A stretch of DNA of 64,000 nt from Terrimonas ferruginea DSM 30193 (GTDB lineage: Bacteria > Bacteroidota > Bacteroidia > Chitinophagales > Chitinophagaceae), in the NCBI RefSeq assembly GCF_000425585.1, contig NZ_KE384400.1:153395-217394 (forward strand), read 5' to 3'. The notes beneath the pieces are model-generated. The model saw nothing but the letters and a program-made list of their open reading frames with translations, was not told the DNA's origin and made no database searches. Numbering within the stretch: the stretch's first letter is position 1; the number at the start of each line of letters is the position of its first letter. The position numbers and the translations under genes are program-made. This document shows positions 27,401 through 34,754 of this stretch, piece after piece.

Positions 27401-27707
27401 TCATGGTTACATCTATCACGCGGCGTGTGCGCACACGTTCTATCACGGTTTCCATTCCCACATAGGTAAAAACAAGTGAAGAAGTGTCGGAGGTTACCGG
27501 TATGCTATAGCTGCCGGAAACGGAGGTAAGCGTGCGGTTATTAGTGGCATAACGCTCTCTGACGGTAGCGCCCTGCACCGGCGTGCCGTTTGATTCGCGG
27601 ACGACACCGGTAACAATGATGGACTGCGCTTCGGCTGCTCCTTCGATGGCGAGGCTGGTGGCTGCTGCCAGCAGGAGGCGAAATACAAAAGCAGTTCTTT
27701 TTTTCAT
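24492..27707 (-). CDS. SusC-like TonB-dependent receptor
   Basis: 1071 aa from the ATG at 27707; an ATG at 27716 is also in frame. After the signal peptide there is a carboxypeptidase-regulatory-like domain (about 28-112), then a plug domain with IRIRGASSISASSAPLFVVDG and VEILKDASGTAMYGARGANGVILVTTK, and a beta-barrel ending in an aromatic-type C-terminus (VYSVGLKLQF). It should import the oligosaccharide across the outer membrane with TonB energy, capped by the SusD-like lipoprotein. It is the first gene of the PUL, preceded by an operator and a -7 box. Confidence 0.96.
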   Translation of the reverse strand: MKKRTAFVFRLLLAAATSLAIEGAAEAQSIIVTGVVRESNGTPVQGATVRERYATNNRTLTSVSGSYSIPVTSDTSSLVFTYVGMETVIERVRTRRVIDVTMTVKPGDLDDVVIIGYNSTKRKDLTASVSSISKDALTDRTLFSLADAMKGKAAGVQIIQNDGTPGSENTIRIRGASSISASSAPLFVVDGVLQDDINTLSPGDIESVEILKDASGTAMYGARGANGVILVTTKMGKAGKTRVDLYTNVAFQRPGKMYDLMNSSQYARARYLASSYVYSPPSTANPDIPATTQGGLTYFRDTPFGTPGGFWGVALDATYHDWDKYNSPDSVNTDWQGAMFQNSMVQEYRVGVTGGSKDTKFSFLGGYLDQGGLVIFSNYKRYNGRFNLQQKLSKVVTLTSNIAASRTVTDGYIAGSFNGGISSNAVVASMLAKPPVNPLTQTDVEDNEDVDGYISNNPYTLAKHVTNTRQTSDWITRIAIDWNITNNFTFRVSGNYTTIGTNNDAYYPKFTSAGSRFNGRAVLSRATSNRFMNENLLYYRGRIGRDHQFNGTAGAIFETSKVNQITAENQNYDVEVLGVYGLQNGTVPIIPTYNITKWSMASFLARGEYSYKGRYLFTVTFRADGSSRFSRTNKWGYFPSGAFAWRISDENFLRSSKTVSNLKLRATIGQSGNTAIPSYLTLSTIGTYFSPMNGNTPNYGVVVERPENLSLKWETTTQTNLGLDLGLFEDKISITIEGYLKRTKDLLIQKVTPGYTGFRSTWTNLGSIQNSGVEMNIGAIILRKKFFNWSVDANIGVNRSKAIEIGAELGIDPGVVSGVGTSAIIRNGQPIGQWYGYKTDGIYQTREEIMSSGLTSINGQPVADVRPGTRRFIDQNGDGIINADDRVILGLGQPLFTGGFTNSIGYMGFNLNMVIQYSYGNKVYNANRVTLEQGRNPTNMSAVLADSWRPPLYDMTTGAQVEAGNPNNKYRMPGGPGELLMLSDWIEDASYIRLADVTLSYTITGKPLKRIGATSLGLFVSGKNLLIATNYSGYDPEVNTRQGGFGDLMPSLDFSSYPRSKVYSVGLKLQF

Positions 27708-27856
27708 AAATGGCATTTAGAGAATAAGCAGATCGGTTGATGTCGGAGCGGATAAGGTGGAGTAAGTAAACAATCAATCTGCAGGCGGGGAAATGCCAGG
27801 AACAACAGGCAATAATACGTTAGACATGTGACAAGCAGTTTTGAGTAAAAAATACG

Positions 27857-27886
27857 TTGCTAATTCGTTTTAGCAAACCAAACTTA
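27857..27886 (-). promoter_or_regulatory. susC promoter with LacI-type operator 1
   Basis: The operator TTGCTAA-TTCGTT-TTAGCAA is at 27857-27876; its 7-bp arms are perfect inverted repeats and it has a central CG. On the minus strand a TAAGTTTG box (TAnnTTTG type, 27879-27886) sits right upstream, so transcription would start inside the operator. That is a good geometry for repression. The leader to the susC ATG is about 165 nt. No clear TTG -33 box was found. Confidence 0.78.
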
Positions 27887-27971
27887 ACAGAATTCATTAA
27901 ATAAAAAAAGATTTTTTCTTTCTTTTTTTGAATCGCTGCCTGTTAACGGCCGCACGCATTCACCCAACACA

Positions 27972-28820
27972 TTAAAAAAGAGAACCTTGTTGCGCTGCGG
28001 GAATTTTCGTTTTGCGCATTTTTTCCGCGGTTAGTAATGACCGCGTTTTAGTAAATGATGGAGTAATATGCCACAGCTCCGATTCCTGATAGCGCGATGC
28101 GACATAAATATTGGTAGTGCCCGCTTTTTCTTTGAACAAGCGTTCCACCAGTTGCGGATCGTTGTTGTTGCGGGACAAATGTGAAAGAATTAAATGACTT
28201 ACCCCTTCCCCATGACGACAGAACAGATCAAGCGCCTGTGCATTGGATAAATGTCCCTGTCCGCCGCGGATGCGTTGTTTTAAAAACCAGGGATACTTTC
28301 CTTTTTCCAGCATGTCTTCGCAGTAGTTAGACTCCAGGAAAACCGCATTGCATTGTTTGAAATGAGTAATCACCTGTTCGCAGCAATGACCGATATCGGT
28401 GAAAACGCCCACGTTCACTTCTCCCGCTGTTATTACAAAACTGTAAGGATCGGCAGCATCGTGATGTTTGGAGAAAGGCAATACACGCAGGTGTCCGAAA
28501 TCGATGGATTGTCCTGATACGAATGATCGCACCAATTCAGTTTCCAATGGTACGCGTGCCGAGCTGAGTGTAGGTTGTGTAATATATACCGGCCAGCGGT
28601 ATTTCCGGGAAAGGCCGGGCAGGCCCGTGACGTGATCGGAATGTTCATGTGAAATAAAAAGGGCCTGCACCTTGTCCATTGAAAGTCCGAGCCGCGTCAT
28701 GCGCTTTTCGGTTTCGCGGCACGACAATCCCGCGTCGATCAGCACCGCGCTTTCGGCGGTACCGACGTAATAACAATTGGCGTTGCTGCCGGAATTGAGT
28801 GAAGCTATGAACAATGACAT
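27972..28820 (-). CDS. MBL-fold metallo-hydrolase, WalJ/YycJ-like
   Basis: 282 aa metallo-beta-lactamase-fold protein. The metal motif HEHSDH is at about residues 57-62, further ligands are in FTDIGHCC and SHLSRNNND, and the N-terminus SLNSGSNANCYYVG is typical of the YycJ/WalJ group. These are cytoplasmic, probably 5'-3' exonuclease-like enzymes linked to cell-wall or DNA-repair processes. It lies 12 bp after the EamA gene. A TAATTTTG -7 box at 28828-28835 suggests its own, nearly leaderless transcript. Confidence 0.85.
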   Translation of the reverse strand: MSLFIASLNSGSNANCYYVGTAESAVLIDAGLSCRETEKRMTRLGLSMDKVQALFISHEHSDHVTGLPGLSRKYRWPVYITQPTLSSARVPLETELVRSFVSGQSIDFGHLRVLPFSKHHDAADPYSFVITAGEVNVGVFTDIGHCCEQVITHFKQCNAVFLESNYCEDMLEKGKYPWFLKQRIRGGQGHLSNAQALDLFCRHGEGVSHLILSHLSRNNNDPQLVERLFKEKAGTTNIYVASRYQESELWHITPSFTKTRSLLTAEKMRKTKIPAAQQGSLF

Positions 28821-28827
28821 GGAAGGA

Positions 28828-28835
28828 CAAAATTA
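28828..28835 (-). promoter_or_regulatory. Candidate -7 box for the WalJ-like gene
   Basis: TAATTTTG on the minus strand, ending 8 bp before the ATG and overlapping the EamA stop. Transcription would start at or just before the start codon. No -33 TTG was found. Confidence 0.4.
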
Positions 28836-29777
28836 AGCATTCCGTCGTCCGGGACCGCTTACTCTGTCAAGCGGTTTTTTCCACATTGGTTTGGTGAACA
28901 TCGCGCGTAAATAGTGCGCATTGAACAAAAGGATAGAAAATCCAATGATCGAATAAGCAATCAACTGCATTGCCGTTACCTTTTCCCCGAAATAAAAAAT
29001 AGCCAATGCAAAATTGATCAAAGGATTGATATAAAGCAGAATGCCGACCGTGGAAGAATTAGCGCCCTGCAGCGCGTAAAGGTTTAGCATCAGCGGAATA
29101 ATGGTGAAACATATAGCGATCAGCGAGGTCATGCCCAGGAAAAAGCCGTCCCAACCGGGATTGTGTCCCCATACCGGATAAAAGGGCAGCAGGCACAAAG
29201 CGGAAAAGGCCATTTGTATGGTGAGCAGAACAAATTTGTCTACCGGTCCTGCCCTTCGCTGGATAATCAGGTATAATGCGTAGGAAATAGCCACGATGAG
29301 GCTGAACGCCGTATCTGCGAAATGCCCGAGTGCGAGCATTACACAACTGACAAGGCTGAGTGCTACCGCTATCCATTGCTGCCAGCGTAATTTTTCCTTT
29401 AAAATAAAAAAGGCCAGTACTGTTGTGAGGATAGGACAAATGAGGTAGGAAAAAGAAGCCACCTTCACGCTTACGTGGTTCATCACGTAGATGAAGAAAA
29501 ACCAGTTAGCGGTGAGCAAAGCGCCACCTCCGGCGGTAACAAGCCACCAGTTGCGCCGTTCCGCGGGTGTCATTTTGCGGAATAACTGAATGGTTTCTTT
29601 CCAGGCGGTGCGGCGGGCGAAGACACCGATCACCATCATGAGCGTGACACTGATAAACACACGGAAAAACAGGATGTCGAGGGAAGCATAGCCCGCCAGC
29701 GGGCGGATAGCCAGACTAAAGAATCCCCAGATAATAAAAGCCAGTAAAGCAGCGGCGAGATAGCGGAATGATTTCAT
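28833..29777 (-). CDS. EamA/RarD-like transporter
   Basis: 314 aa from the ATG at 29777; the ATG at 29792 would overlap a leader hairpin. About ten membrane helices form two EamA repeats. The first begins YLAAALLAFIIWGFFSLAIRP, and LLTANWFFFIYVMNHVSVKVASF is very RarD-like. The second repeat contains TVGILLYINPLINFALAIFYFGEKV. The likely role is drug or metabolite export at the inner membrane; the substrate is unknown. A TACCTTTG promoter box lies 36 bp upstream. Confidence 0.88.
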   Translation of the reverse strand: MKSFRYLAAALLAFIIWGFFSLAIRPLAGYASLDILFFRVFISVTLMMVIGVFARRTAWKETIQLFRKMTPAERRNWWLVTAGGGALLTANWFFFIYVMNHVSVKVASFSYLICPILTTVLAFFILKEKLRWQQWIAVALSLVSCVMLALGHFADTAFSLIVAISYALYLIIQRRAGPVDKFVLLTIQMAFSALCLLPFYPVWGHNPGWDGFFLGMTSLIAICFTIIPLMLNLYALQGANSSTVGILLYINPLINFALAIFYFGEKVTAMQLIAYSIIGFSILLFNAHYLRAMFTKPMWKKPLDRVSGPGRRNA

Positions 29778-29783
29778 GAAACA

Positions 29784-29802
29784 ACCGGACAACCTCGTCC
29801 GG
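29784..29802. other. Leader hairpin before the EamA gene
   Basis: CCGGAC / GTCCGG arms around AACCTC lie between the promoter and the chosen start. They could modulate translation. Confidence 0.35.
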
Positions 29803-29812
29803 ACCTCTGCGG

Positions 29813-29843
29813 CAAAGGTAGTGGTGAATCGGCAATCGTCAAT
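29813..29843 (-). promoter_or_regulatory. Promoter of the EamA gene
   Basis: Minus-strand TACCTTTG (29813-29820) with ATTG 19 bp upstream (29840-29843), close to the Bacteroidota TTG-N19-TAnnTTTG consensus. The -33 part lies inside heptamer repeat block C. Confidence 0.6.
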
Positions 29844-29975
29844 CGTGAATGGTCAATCGTGAATCGTCAATGGCAATAACGAGATATACTTCACTCATTG
29901 ATTATTCGCGATCCACTTCCCGGGTGTCGAAGGCCTCAACAGTCATTCACGATTGACGATTCACGATTCACGATA
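29821..29975. repeat. Heptamer repeat block C with inverted arms
   Basis: GTSAATN units at 29824-29872 and, inverted, ATTCACG/ATTGACG units at 29944-29972. They are separated by a unique core of about 70 bp. The two arms could pair into a long imperfect hairpin. Confidence 0.75.
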
Positions 29976-29976
29976 T

Positions 29977-30552
29977 CTATCTCTTCGCCACATCCAGCTT
30001 ACGCATAATCGCCTTCACAGTGCTATTGATCTCTTTGCTGCTGATATTACGGCTATCAAGTTGTTCAGTAGCCCAACCCTGCCAAACGGTTTTATCCGTA
30101 TTAGCATCGATCATTGTGATGGTGATCGTTCCTTCTCTTGTAGGAACATTATAACTATCGTAGCCTACGAATTGCGAAGGATAGTAGACATTGATAAACC
30201 GGCGTGAATAGGGGCTGTAAAAGGTACGCGTGAACGGACGGGTATAAACGGGATCAGACTCCTGGCGAACCGAACGTTCGACCAATACGTCGTAACTCAG
30301 TACAATATCCGGATTGGTCGTGGACTCACGCCATCCTGTTTTTTGTAATTCCTGGTTTACGGCTTTGCGGATGCGCTGCTCGGTGAGATCGCTGGTTTTA
30401 TTTCCCTTATCGTCTTTATCCAGCCAGGCAAATGTTTTGTAACGGCTGAAATCAGCGTTATCGTCTTTTTCTATATGTGCTGTGGGACCACAACCGGCCG
30501 CCAAAAAGACAAAGGCCAAACATGTACTCCACAGTTTAAAGTTGCGTAACAT
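29977..30552 (-). CDS. DUF4136 lipoprotein
   Basis: 191 aa. Signal peptide with lipobox LAAGC (Cys21). The DUF4136 pattern is clear: DADFSRYKTFAWLD-type start (here DNADFSRYKTFAWLD), an ALNQEL-like helix (RKAVNQELQKTGW), PDIVLSYDV, and the end GTITITMIDANTDKTVWQGWAT followed by a helix with AIMRKL. The function of the family is unknown; it is envelope-anchored. The RBS AAGGAG lies before the ATG. It stands alone, 113 bp from the next gene. Confidence 0.88.
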   Translation of the reverse strand: MLRNFKLWSTCLAFVFLAAGCGPTAHIEKDDNADFSRYKTFAWLDKDDKGNKTSDLTEQRIRKAVNQELQKTGWRESTTNPDIVLSYDVLVERSVRQESDPVYTRPFTRTFYSPYSRRFINVYYPSQFVGYDSYNVPTREGTITITMIDANTDKTVWQGWATEQLDSRNISSKEINSTVKAIMRKLDVAKR

Positions 30553-30664
30553 GTATTTTCTCCTTTTTTGTTAATAGAAGAGTAAGTTCTTCTTACTTAT
30601 TAACGGAAAAAATAATGCCGCGGTTATTAAAGAGATGTGAAAATAGCAACCCGGCCAAACCGCC

Positions 30665-32068
30665 CTATGGCAAGCCAATTTCATAGTGACGCTCAGGTAT
30701 CTGTACATTGGTGAAGCCTTTTCGCAACAGCTTCCTTTTAAACTCCTCCTGCACCTCGTATTCCCCATGCACGAGGAATAATTGCCTCACTTCTTTCGGA
30801 TCCTGGCAGCTGAGCCATTGGCTCATATCTTCGTAGTCGCCGTGTGCACTCATGCTTCTGATCTGTCCGATGGTGGCATTTACCTGGTGCTCTACGCCAA
30901 AAATGCTGACCTCTTTTGCACCGTCGAGCAGCCGGCCACCTAAGGAGCGCGGTTCGCAATAACCCGTGAAAAGGATCGTGTTGCGGCCATTCTCGATATT
31001 GTTACTGATGTGGTGTTTTACTCGTCCCGCATCGGCCATGCCACTCGCCGAAATGATCACCATCGGCCCGTTCTGAAAGTTCAGCATCTTCGATTGCTCA
31101 ACGGACTTGATATACTTAAGTCCTTTAAAGCTGAACGGATCATCGTCTGATTGCAGAATCTTTTGAATCTGCCGGTTGAAATATTGAGGGAAACGTTTCA
31201 CTACTTCCGTGGCTTCAATACTTAAAGGGCTATCGACATAGTAAGGAAGATCGGGCAAACAGTTTTCCAATTCGAGCTGATTCAGCGCAAACAATAATTC
31301 CTGTGTACGTCCCACGCTGAAAGCGGGCATGATCAGTTTGCCTCTTTGCTCGATGCAGGCCTTCCTGATCCACTCGAGGAGAAGGTCGGGGGTTGTTACG
31401 GCAGGGTCATGGAGGCTGTTGCCATAAGTCGATTCCATGATGATATAATCGGCTTGCGGAAAAGTGTCGGGTGAGCGCAGGATCACATCGCGGTAGCGGC
31501 CGATATCACCGCTGAAGGTGATGGCGGTTTCTTTGCCATTCTCCGTTACTTTCAGGTGCACGCAGGCACTGCCAATGATGTGACCTGCATCGGAGAACAT
31601 GGCTTTCACGCCATCGGTAACGTCGAACCATTCGCCGTATTCGACCGTATGAAAAAACTCCAATGCTTTTTGGGCATCGGCTAATGTATAAAGCGGCCGC
31701 AGATAAGGAATGTCTTCCGCTGCTCGTTTTTTATTCTGAAACTTCACCTCGCCCTCCTGGATTTCCGCAGAATCTTCGAGTAAAATATGTGCGAGGTCGC
31801 GCGTGGCGGGTGTACAGAAGATTTTTCCGTGAAAACCATCGCCCACGAGTTTGGGTATAAGACCGGAGTGATCGATATGTGCGTGTGAAAGAATGAGCAC
31901 ATCTACTTCGGAAGCGGTAAATCCGAAATCGCGGTTCAATGCGTCCGTATCTCTTCCCATGCCCTGGTACATGCCGCAATCGAGTAAAACTTTTTTACCA
32001 TTTTTCAAGGTCAGCAAATGTTTGGAGCCGGTAACGGTACGCGCGGCGCCATGAAAAGCAATCTTCAT
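30665..32068 (-). CDS. MBL-fold beta-CASP RNA metallo-hydrolase
   Basis: 467 aa. The MBL motif HAHIDH (about 61-66) and the second ligand block DAGHIIGSA are followed by the GDIGR strand. The beta-CASP insert contains YGNSLHD and PAFSVGRTQELLFAL, and the C-terminal part has SASGMADAGRVKHH and MSAHGDYEDM. These define CPSF73-like exo/endoribonucleases of bacteria. It probably acts in RNA processing in the cytoplasm. It is encoded 9 bp after the DUF4442 gene on the same strand. Confidence 0.9.
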   Translation of the reverse strand: MKIAFHGAARTVTGSKHLLTLKNGKKVLLDCGMYQGMGRDTDALNRDFGFTASEVDVLILSHAHIDHSGLIPKLVGDGFHGKIFCTPATRDLAHILLEDSAEIQEGEVKFQNKKRAAEDIPYLRPLYTLADAQKALEFFHTVEYGEWFDVTDGVKAMFSDAGHIIGSACVHLKVTENGKETAITFSGDIGRYRDVILRSPDTFPQADYIIMESTYGNSLHDPAVTTPDLLLEWIRKACIEQRGKLIMPAFSVGRTQELLFALNQLELENCLPDLPYYVDSPLSIEATEVVKRFPQYFNRQIQKILQSDDDPFSFKGLKYIKSVEQSKMLNFQNGPMVIISASGMADAGRVKHHISNNIENGRNTILFTGYCEPRSLGGRLLDGAKEVSIFGVEHQVNATIGQIRSMSAHGDYEDMSQWLSCQDPKEVRQLFLVHGEYEVQEEFKRKLLRKGFTNVQIPERHYEIGLP

Positions 32069-32077
32069 ACGTCTTGT

Positions 32078-32584
32078 TTAATTCGGTGAAACAATCGTGG
32101 TCTCTTTCTGGCGAAAAGACCAGGTGATATGAAAGCGGGCGAGCTCTTCGCCGGCAGCGTTGCGGCCGACAGATTCGGCACGAACGGTGCGTGATTCGCC
32201 CGTAGCGATCGCTTCTTCGATCGCCTGGCGGATCAATTCGCCATCGCTGCAGGTGAAAATGGAAATCCCTTTGGCTTTGCGGGTATAAGCCGCTTCGAGC
32301 CCTGTCACGAGCATGGAAACAGCCGGACGTCTGCCGTAACACTGTGCCATGGCCAATACGCCGGTGCTCATTTCCGCTGCCATGGCCAGACAGGCAAAAT
32401 AAGTAGAGCGAAAAGGGTTCCTGGTAAACCATTTATACGGCACCGACACTGCGCAACGATCGTTATCGACCGTACGGATGCGTACCCCGGAGAAAAAAGC
32501 CGCGGGCAGGCGGGTCAGCAAAAACCAACGATACTTGAGCGGATGGCGGATAATGGCCAGAAACCGGTTGGTGCCAGTATGCAT
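32078..32584 (-). CDS. DUF4442 hotdog-fold thioesterase-like protein
   Basis: 168 aa from the ATG at 32584; a TTG two codons earlier was set aside. The texture is that of a DUF4442/PaaI-like hotdog protein: NRCAVSVPYKWFTRNPFRSTYFACLAMAAEMSTG-type central helix and a C-terminal strand GRNAAGEELARFHITWSF. The likely activity is acyl-CoA thioester hydrolysis; this is family knowledge, not proven here. It lies 9 bp from both neighbours, so it belongs to an operon with the thioredoxin-like and beta-CASP genes. Confidence 0.75.
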   Translation of the reverse strand: MHTGTNRFLAIIRHPLKYRWFLLTRLPAAFFSGVRIRTVDNDRCAVSVPYKWFTRNPFRSTYFACLAMAAEMSTGVLAMAQCYGRRPAVSMLVTGLEAAYTRKAKGISIFTCSDGELIRQAIEEAIATGESRTVRAESVGRNAAGEELARFHITWSFRQKETTIVSPN

Positions 32585-32593
32585 AGGCAAAAA

Positions 32594-33082
32594 TTATTTC
32601 CCTTTATACGAAGCAGGATCGAGTGCGGCCACTGTCCAGGCTTTCAGGAATGCCAGGACTTTAGCTTTACCATAACCTGTTCCATCTTCCAGGTATTCGG
32701 AATTTTGTGTGTGCAAAAGATTTCCTTTTCCATCCAGGATGAGGAATACCGGAAAGCCGAAGCGCTGCGGAAATTTATACTTTGCGAGAATAGCTTCGTT
32801 GGTGTTTTCCTTACTGTAATTAAGGTGATAAACGACAAAAGATGATTTGATCAGCGAGTCGATGGTGGGATCAGTTGTGGTAAAATGATTGAACCGGCGG
32901 CACCAGATGCACCAGTTGCCGCCTACCTGCACGAGTACATGTTTATTTTCCTTACCCGCCTGTGAAATAATCTTGCCGAGCGCCTCCTCTGCATTTTCGT
33001 TGGGCCGGTAAAGTTCCTTATCCTGCGCGGAAACGGTTATACTAAAAAAGAGCGCAAGAAAGGAACAGATATAAATACGCAT
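32594..33082 (-). CDS. Exported thioredoxin-like protein
   Basis: 162 aa with a Sec signal (MRIYICSFLALFFSITVSAQ). The thioredoxin fold has the active site WCIWC (about residues 57-61) and the cis-proline segment FGFPVFLILDGKG. Length and context suit a periplasmic disulfide reductase or thiol oxidoreductase. It is first in a three-gene minus-strand operon with 9-bp gaps, divergent from the lipoprotein at 33240. Confidence 0.88.
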   Translation of the reverse strand: MRIYICSFLALFFSITVSAQDKELYRPNENAEEALGKIISQAGKENKHVLVQVGGNWCIWCRRFNHFTTTDPTIDSLIKSSFVVYHLNYSKENTNEAILAKYKFPQRFGFPVFLILDGKGNLLHTQNSEYLEDGTGYGKAKVLAFLKAWTVAALDPASYKGK

Positions 33083-33239
33083 TATTTTTGCATTTGTTTG
33101 TTACAAAATTGTCGTCCGGTGACGGTTAGCAGCGGCAATTTAAACATTTTACCCCTCTTTCCAACCATTGTCTATCAGTCTGGTAGAACGGCTATCCTTT
33201 TTTGGCATCTGTATTGCTAATTTTAATAAAACGTAAAAC

Positions 33240-33725
33240 ATGAAGAGAATTTATCTCCTGGCAGTTCTGGTAATGGCGGTAACGCTTTGGTCTTGCTCCA
33301 GCACCAAGAAGCTGCAAAAAGGCACATTGAAAGGTAACTGGACGGTAACCTCAGCGAGAATCGAGGGTGTTACGGGAAATGCCCAGCTGAAGACGACCGC
33401 ATTTGACGATGTGCCGGTTGAATGTTTCAATGGCAGCCAGTGGAGTTTGCCCAATAACGGGTTTGGCACCTATAATATCACCTCGGCCGGCAATGGCTGT
33501 ATGGCGGGTGAGCGCCGGATTGTATGGTCGGTACGTACGATCAACGGCATCGATTATTTCAACTTCAAGAAAATGGATGGTGTAAAAAACAGTAAGGCCC
33601 ATCAGGTAGAGGATGGTTATTCACTGGAAGTAACCTCTGTCGGAGATGGAGCATTTACGGCGCGTTCACCGATCGCGTTTGAAGGACGTACGATCTATAT
33701 TGTTTACAACTTCGTGAAGCAATAA
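33240..33725 (+). CDS. Lipocalin-like lipoprotein
   Basis: 161 aa with lipobox TLWSC (Cys19), followed by SSTKKLQKGTLKGNWTVTSARIEG. The GxW segment at the start of the mature protein and the beta-rich body recall lipocalin-like domains of Bacteroidota. No binding partner is known. A strong terminator (33745-33773) ends the gene 20 bp after the stop. Confidence 0.7.
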   Translation: MKRIYLLAVLVMAVTLWSCSSTKKLQKGTLKGNWTVTSARIEGVTGNAQLKTTAFDDVPVECFNGSQWSLPNNGFGTYNITSAGNGCMAGERRIVWSVRTINGIDYFNFKKMDGVKNSKAHQVEDGYSLEVTSVGDGAFTARSPIAFEGRTIYIVYNFVKQ

Positions 33726-33744
33726 CACCTAAACATAAAAGAAG

Positions 33745-33773
33745 AAAGGTCGCCCGCTGGCGGCCTTTTTTTA
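33745..33773 (+). terminator. Rho-independent terminator
   Basis: Ten-bp stem AAAGGTCGCC / GGCGGCCTTT (one G-U) with loop CGCT and a T-run. It serves the lipoprotein gene just upstream. Confidence 0.85.
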
Positions 33774-33872
33774 TTGGGATACGGAAATGTTTTTTTCGGG
33801 TAGTACAACTTAAATACTTATCTCCCGGCTATCGGCGCCTCGTGACAGTAGCTTTGGGAAAAGGAGGAGAAG

Positions 33873-34235
33873 ATGAAGATATTGATAGGTGTATTAACAG
33901 GCATATTGATCATGACAGGAGTTATTTGGTGTTTCCGTCAGGCAGAACAGCGCCAGGCCACAGAGATAGGGCATGCATACAAATCGAGAAGTAGTGAAGA
34001 GCTTTATCAGGAGAAGATTGCTGCACTCAACAAACGGCTGGATGACATCCTGATTTTCGGAGGAGTTATCGTCACACTATTACTTGCTATAAATGCAGGT
34101 GTATTTGTGAATGCAGAGCGACAGGTGGAGAGCTTTATGCAGAAGAACTTTCACCATTATCATGACCAGATCAAGATCACTGTTGGAAAAGCTGAAAGGA
34201 TGCTTGAAGAGGCTGAAGACAAATTGAACGGTTAA
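33873..34235 (+). CDS. Small membrane protein of unknown function
   Basis: 120 aa with two hydrophobic segments (about 3-21 and 60-80) and amphipathic, charged helices between and after them, including a likely coiled coil KAERMLEEAEDKL at the C-terminus. No family is recognised. It has an unusually strong Shine-Dalgarno (AAGGAGG, 33861-33867) for this phylum, and a TAGCTTTG box at 33849-33856. The following gene starts 7 bp after the stop. Confidence 0.6.
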   Translation: MKILIGVLTGILIMTGVIWCFRQAEQRQATEIGHAYKSRSSEELYQEKIAALNKRLDDILIFGGVIVTLLLAINAGVFVNAERQVESFMQKNFHHYHDQIKITVGKAERMLEEAEDKLNG

Positions 34236-34242
34236 ATGCCGG

Positions 34243-34626
34243 ATGAAAAACTGGCTTAAAAAAAATCAGATTATGAAGAAAAGAGTAACAGTTCCTGAAA
34301 TGACCAATGAAGATTTGGATATTCTCTATCAAAGGATAGAAAAAAACCATGCGCGTCCCGAAGAATATGAAATACTTGATCAATTCGTTTCCGCAATAGG
34401 CCATGAAGGACACCTTCAAAAGAAAATGAAAAAATTTGGCATTTATGACTATAAAGAATTGATCGAGCGACGAAAGCTGGGATATGAGAGTGAAACTAAC
34501 AGGATGACGGGTGCTGCACAAGGTGTAGTGAGGTCTTTTAAAAGGTATAACAATCGTCGTCTACACGCAAAGTGTTCGTTTGCATGCATGAAAATACAGC
34601 CGGTAAAACCTGTACCACTAATTTAA
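34243..34626 (+). CDS. Hypothetical protein
   Basis: 127 aa, or 117 from an in-frame ATG at 34273. Helical and charged, with RIEKNHARPEEYEILDQFVSAIGHEGHLQ as the most protein-like part. The last 25 residues (KCSFACMKIQPVKPVPLI) look less natural, and the true end may have been altered. Base composition is more A-rich than the neighbours, as in the 33873 gene. No function can be assigned. Confidence 0.5.
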   Translation: MKNWLKKNQIMKKRVTVPEMTNEDLDILYQRIEKNHARPEEYEILDQFVSAIGHEGHLQKKMKKFGIYDYKELIERRKLGYESETNRMTGAAQGVVRSFKRYNNRRLHAKCSFACMKIQPVKPVPLI

Positions 34627-34705
34627 TACTTCGTAATAACCGATACGTAATTGACCAAGTCATTGTTGCCGGGTTATCGCGCAGTTCAGCACTTATCGCA
34701 AAACA

Positions 34706-34729
34706 GACAGCCGCATTCCTGCGGCTGTC
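34706..34729 (-). terminator. Probable terminator of the papain-like gene
   Basis: Ten-bp stem GACAGCCGCA / TGCGGCTGTC with a 4-nt loop. On the minus strand it is followed by TGTTTT. It lies 25 bp past the protease stop. Confidence 0.6.
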
Positions 34730-34754
34730 ATTAATCATTCTTGTAGAAATAAGT

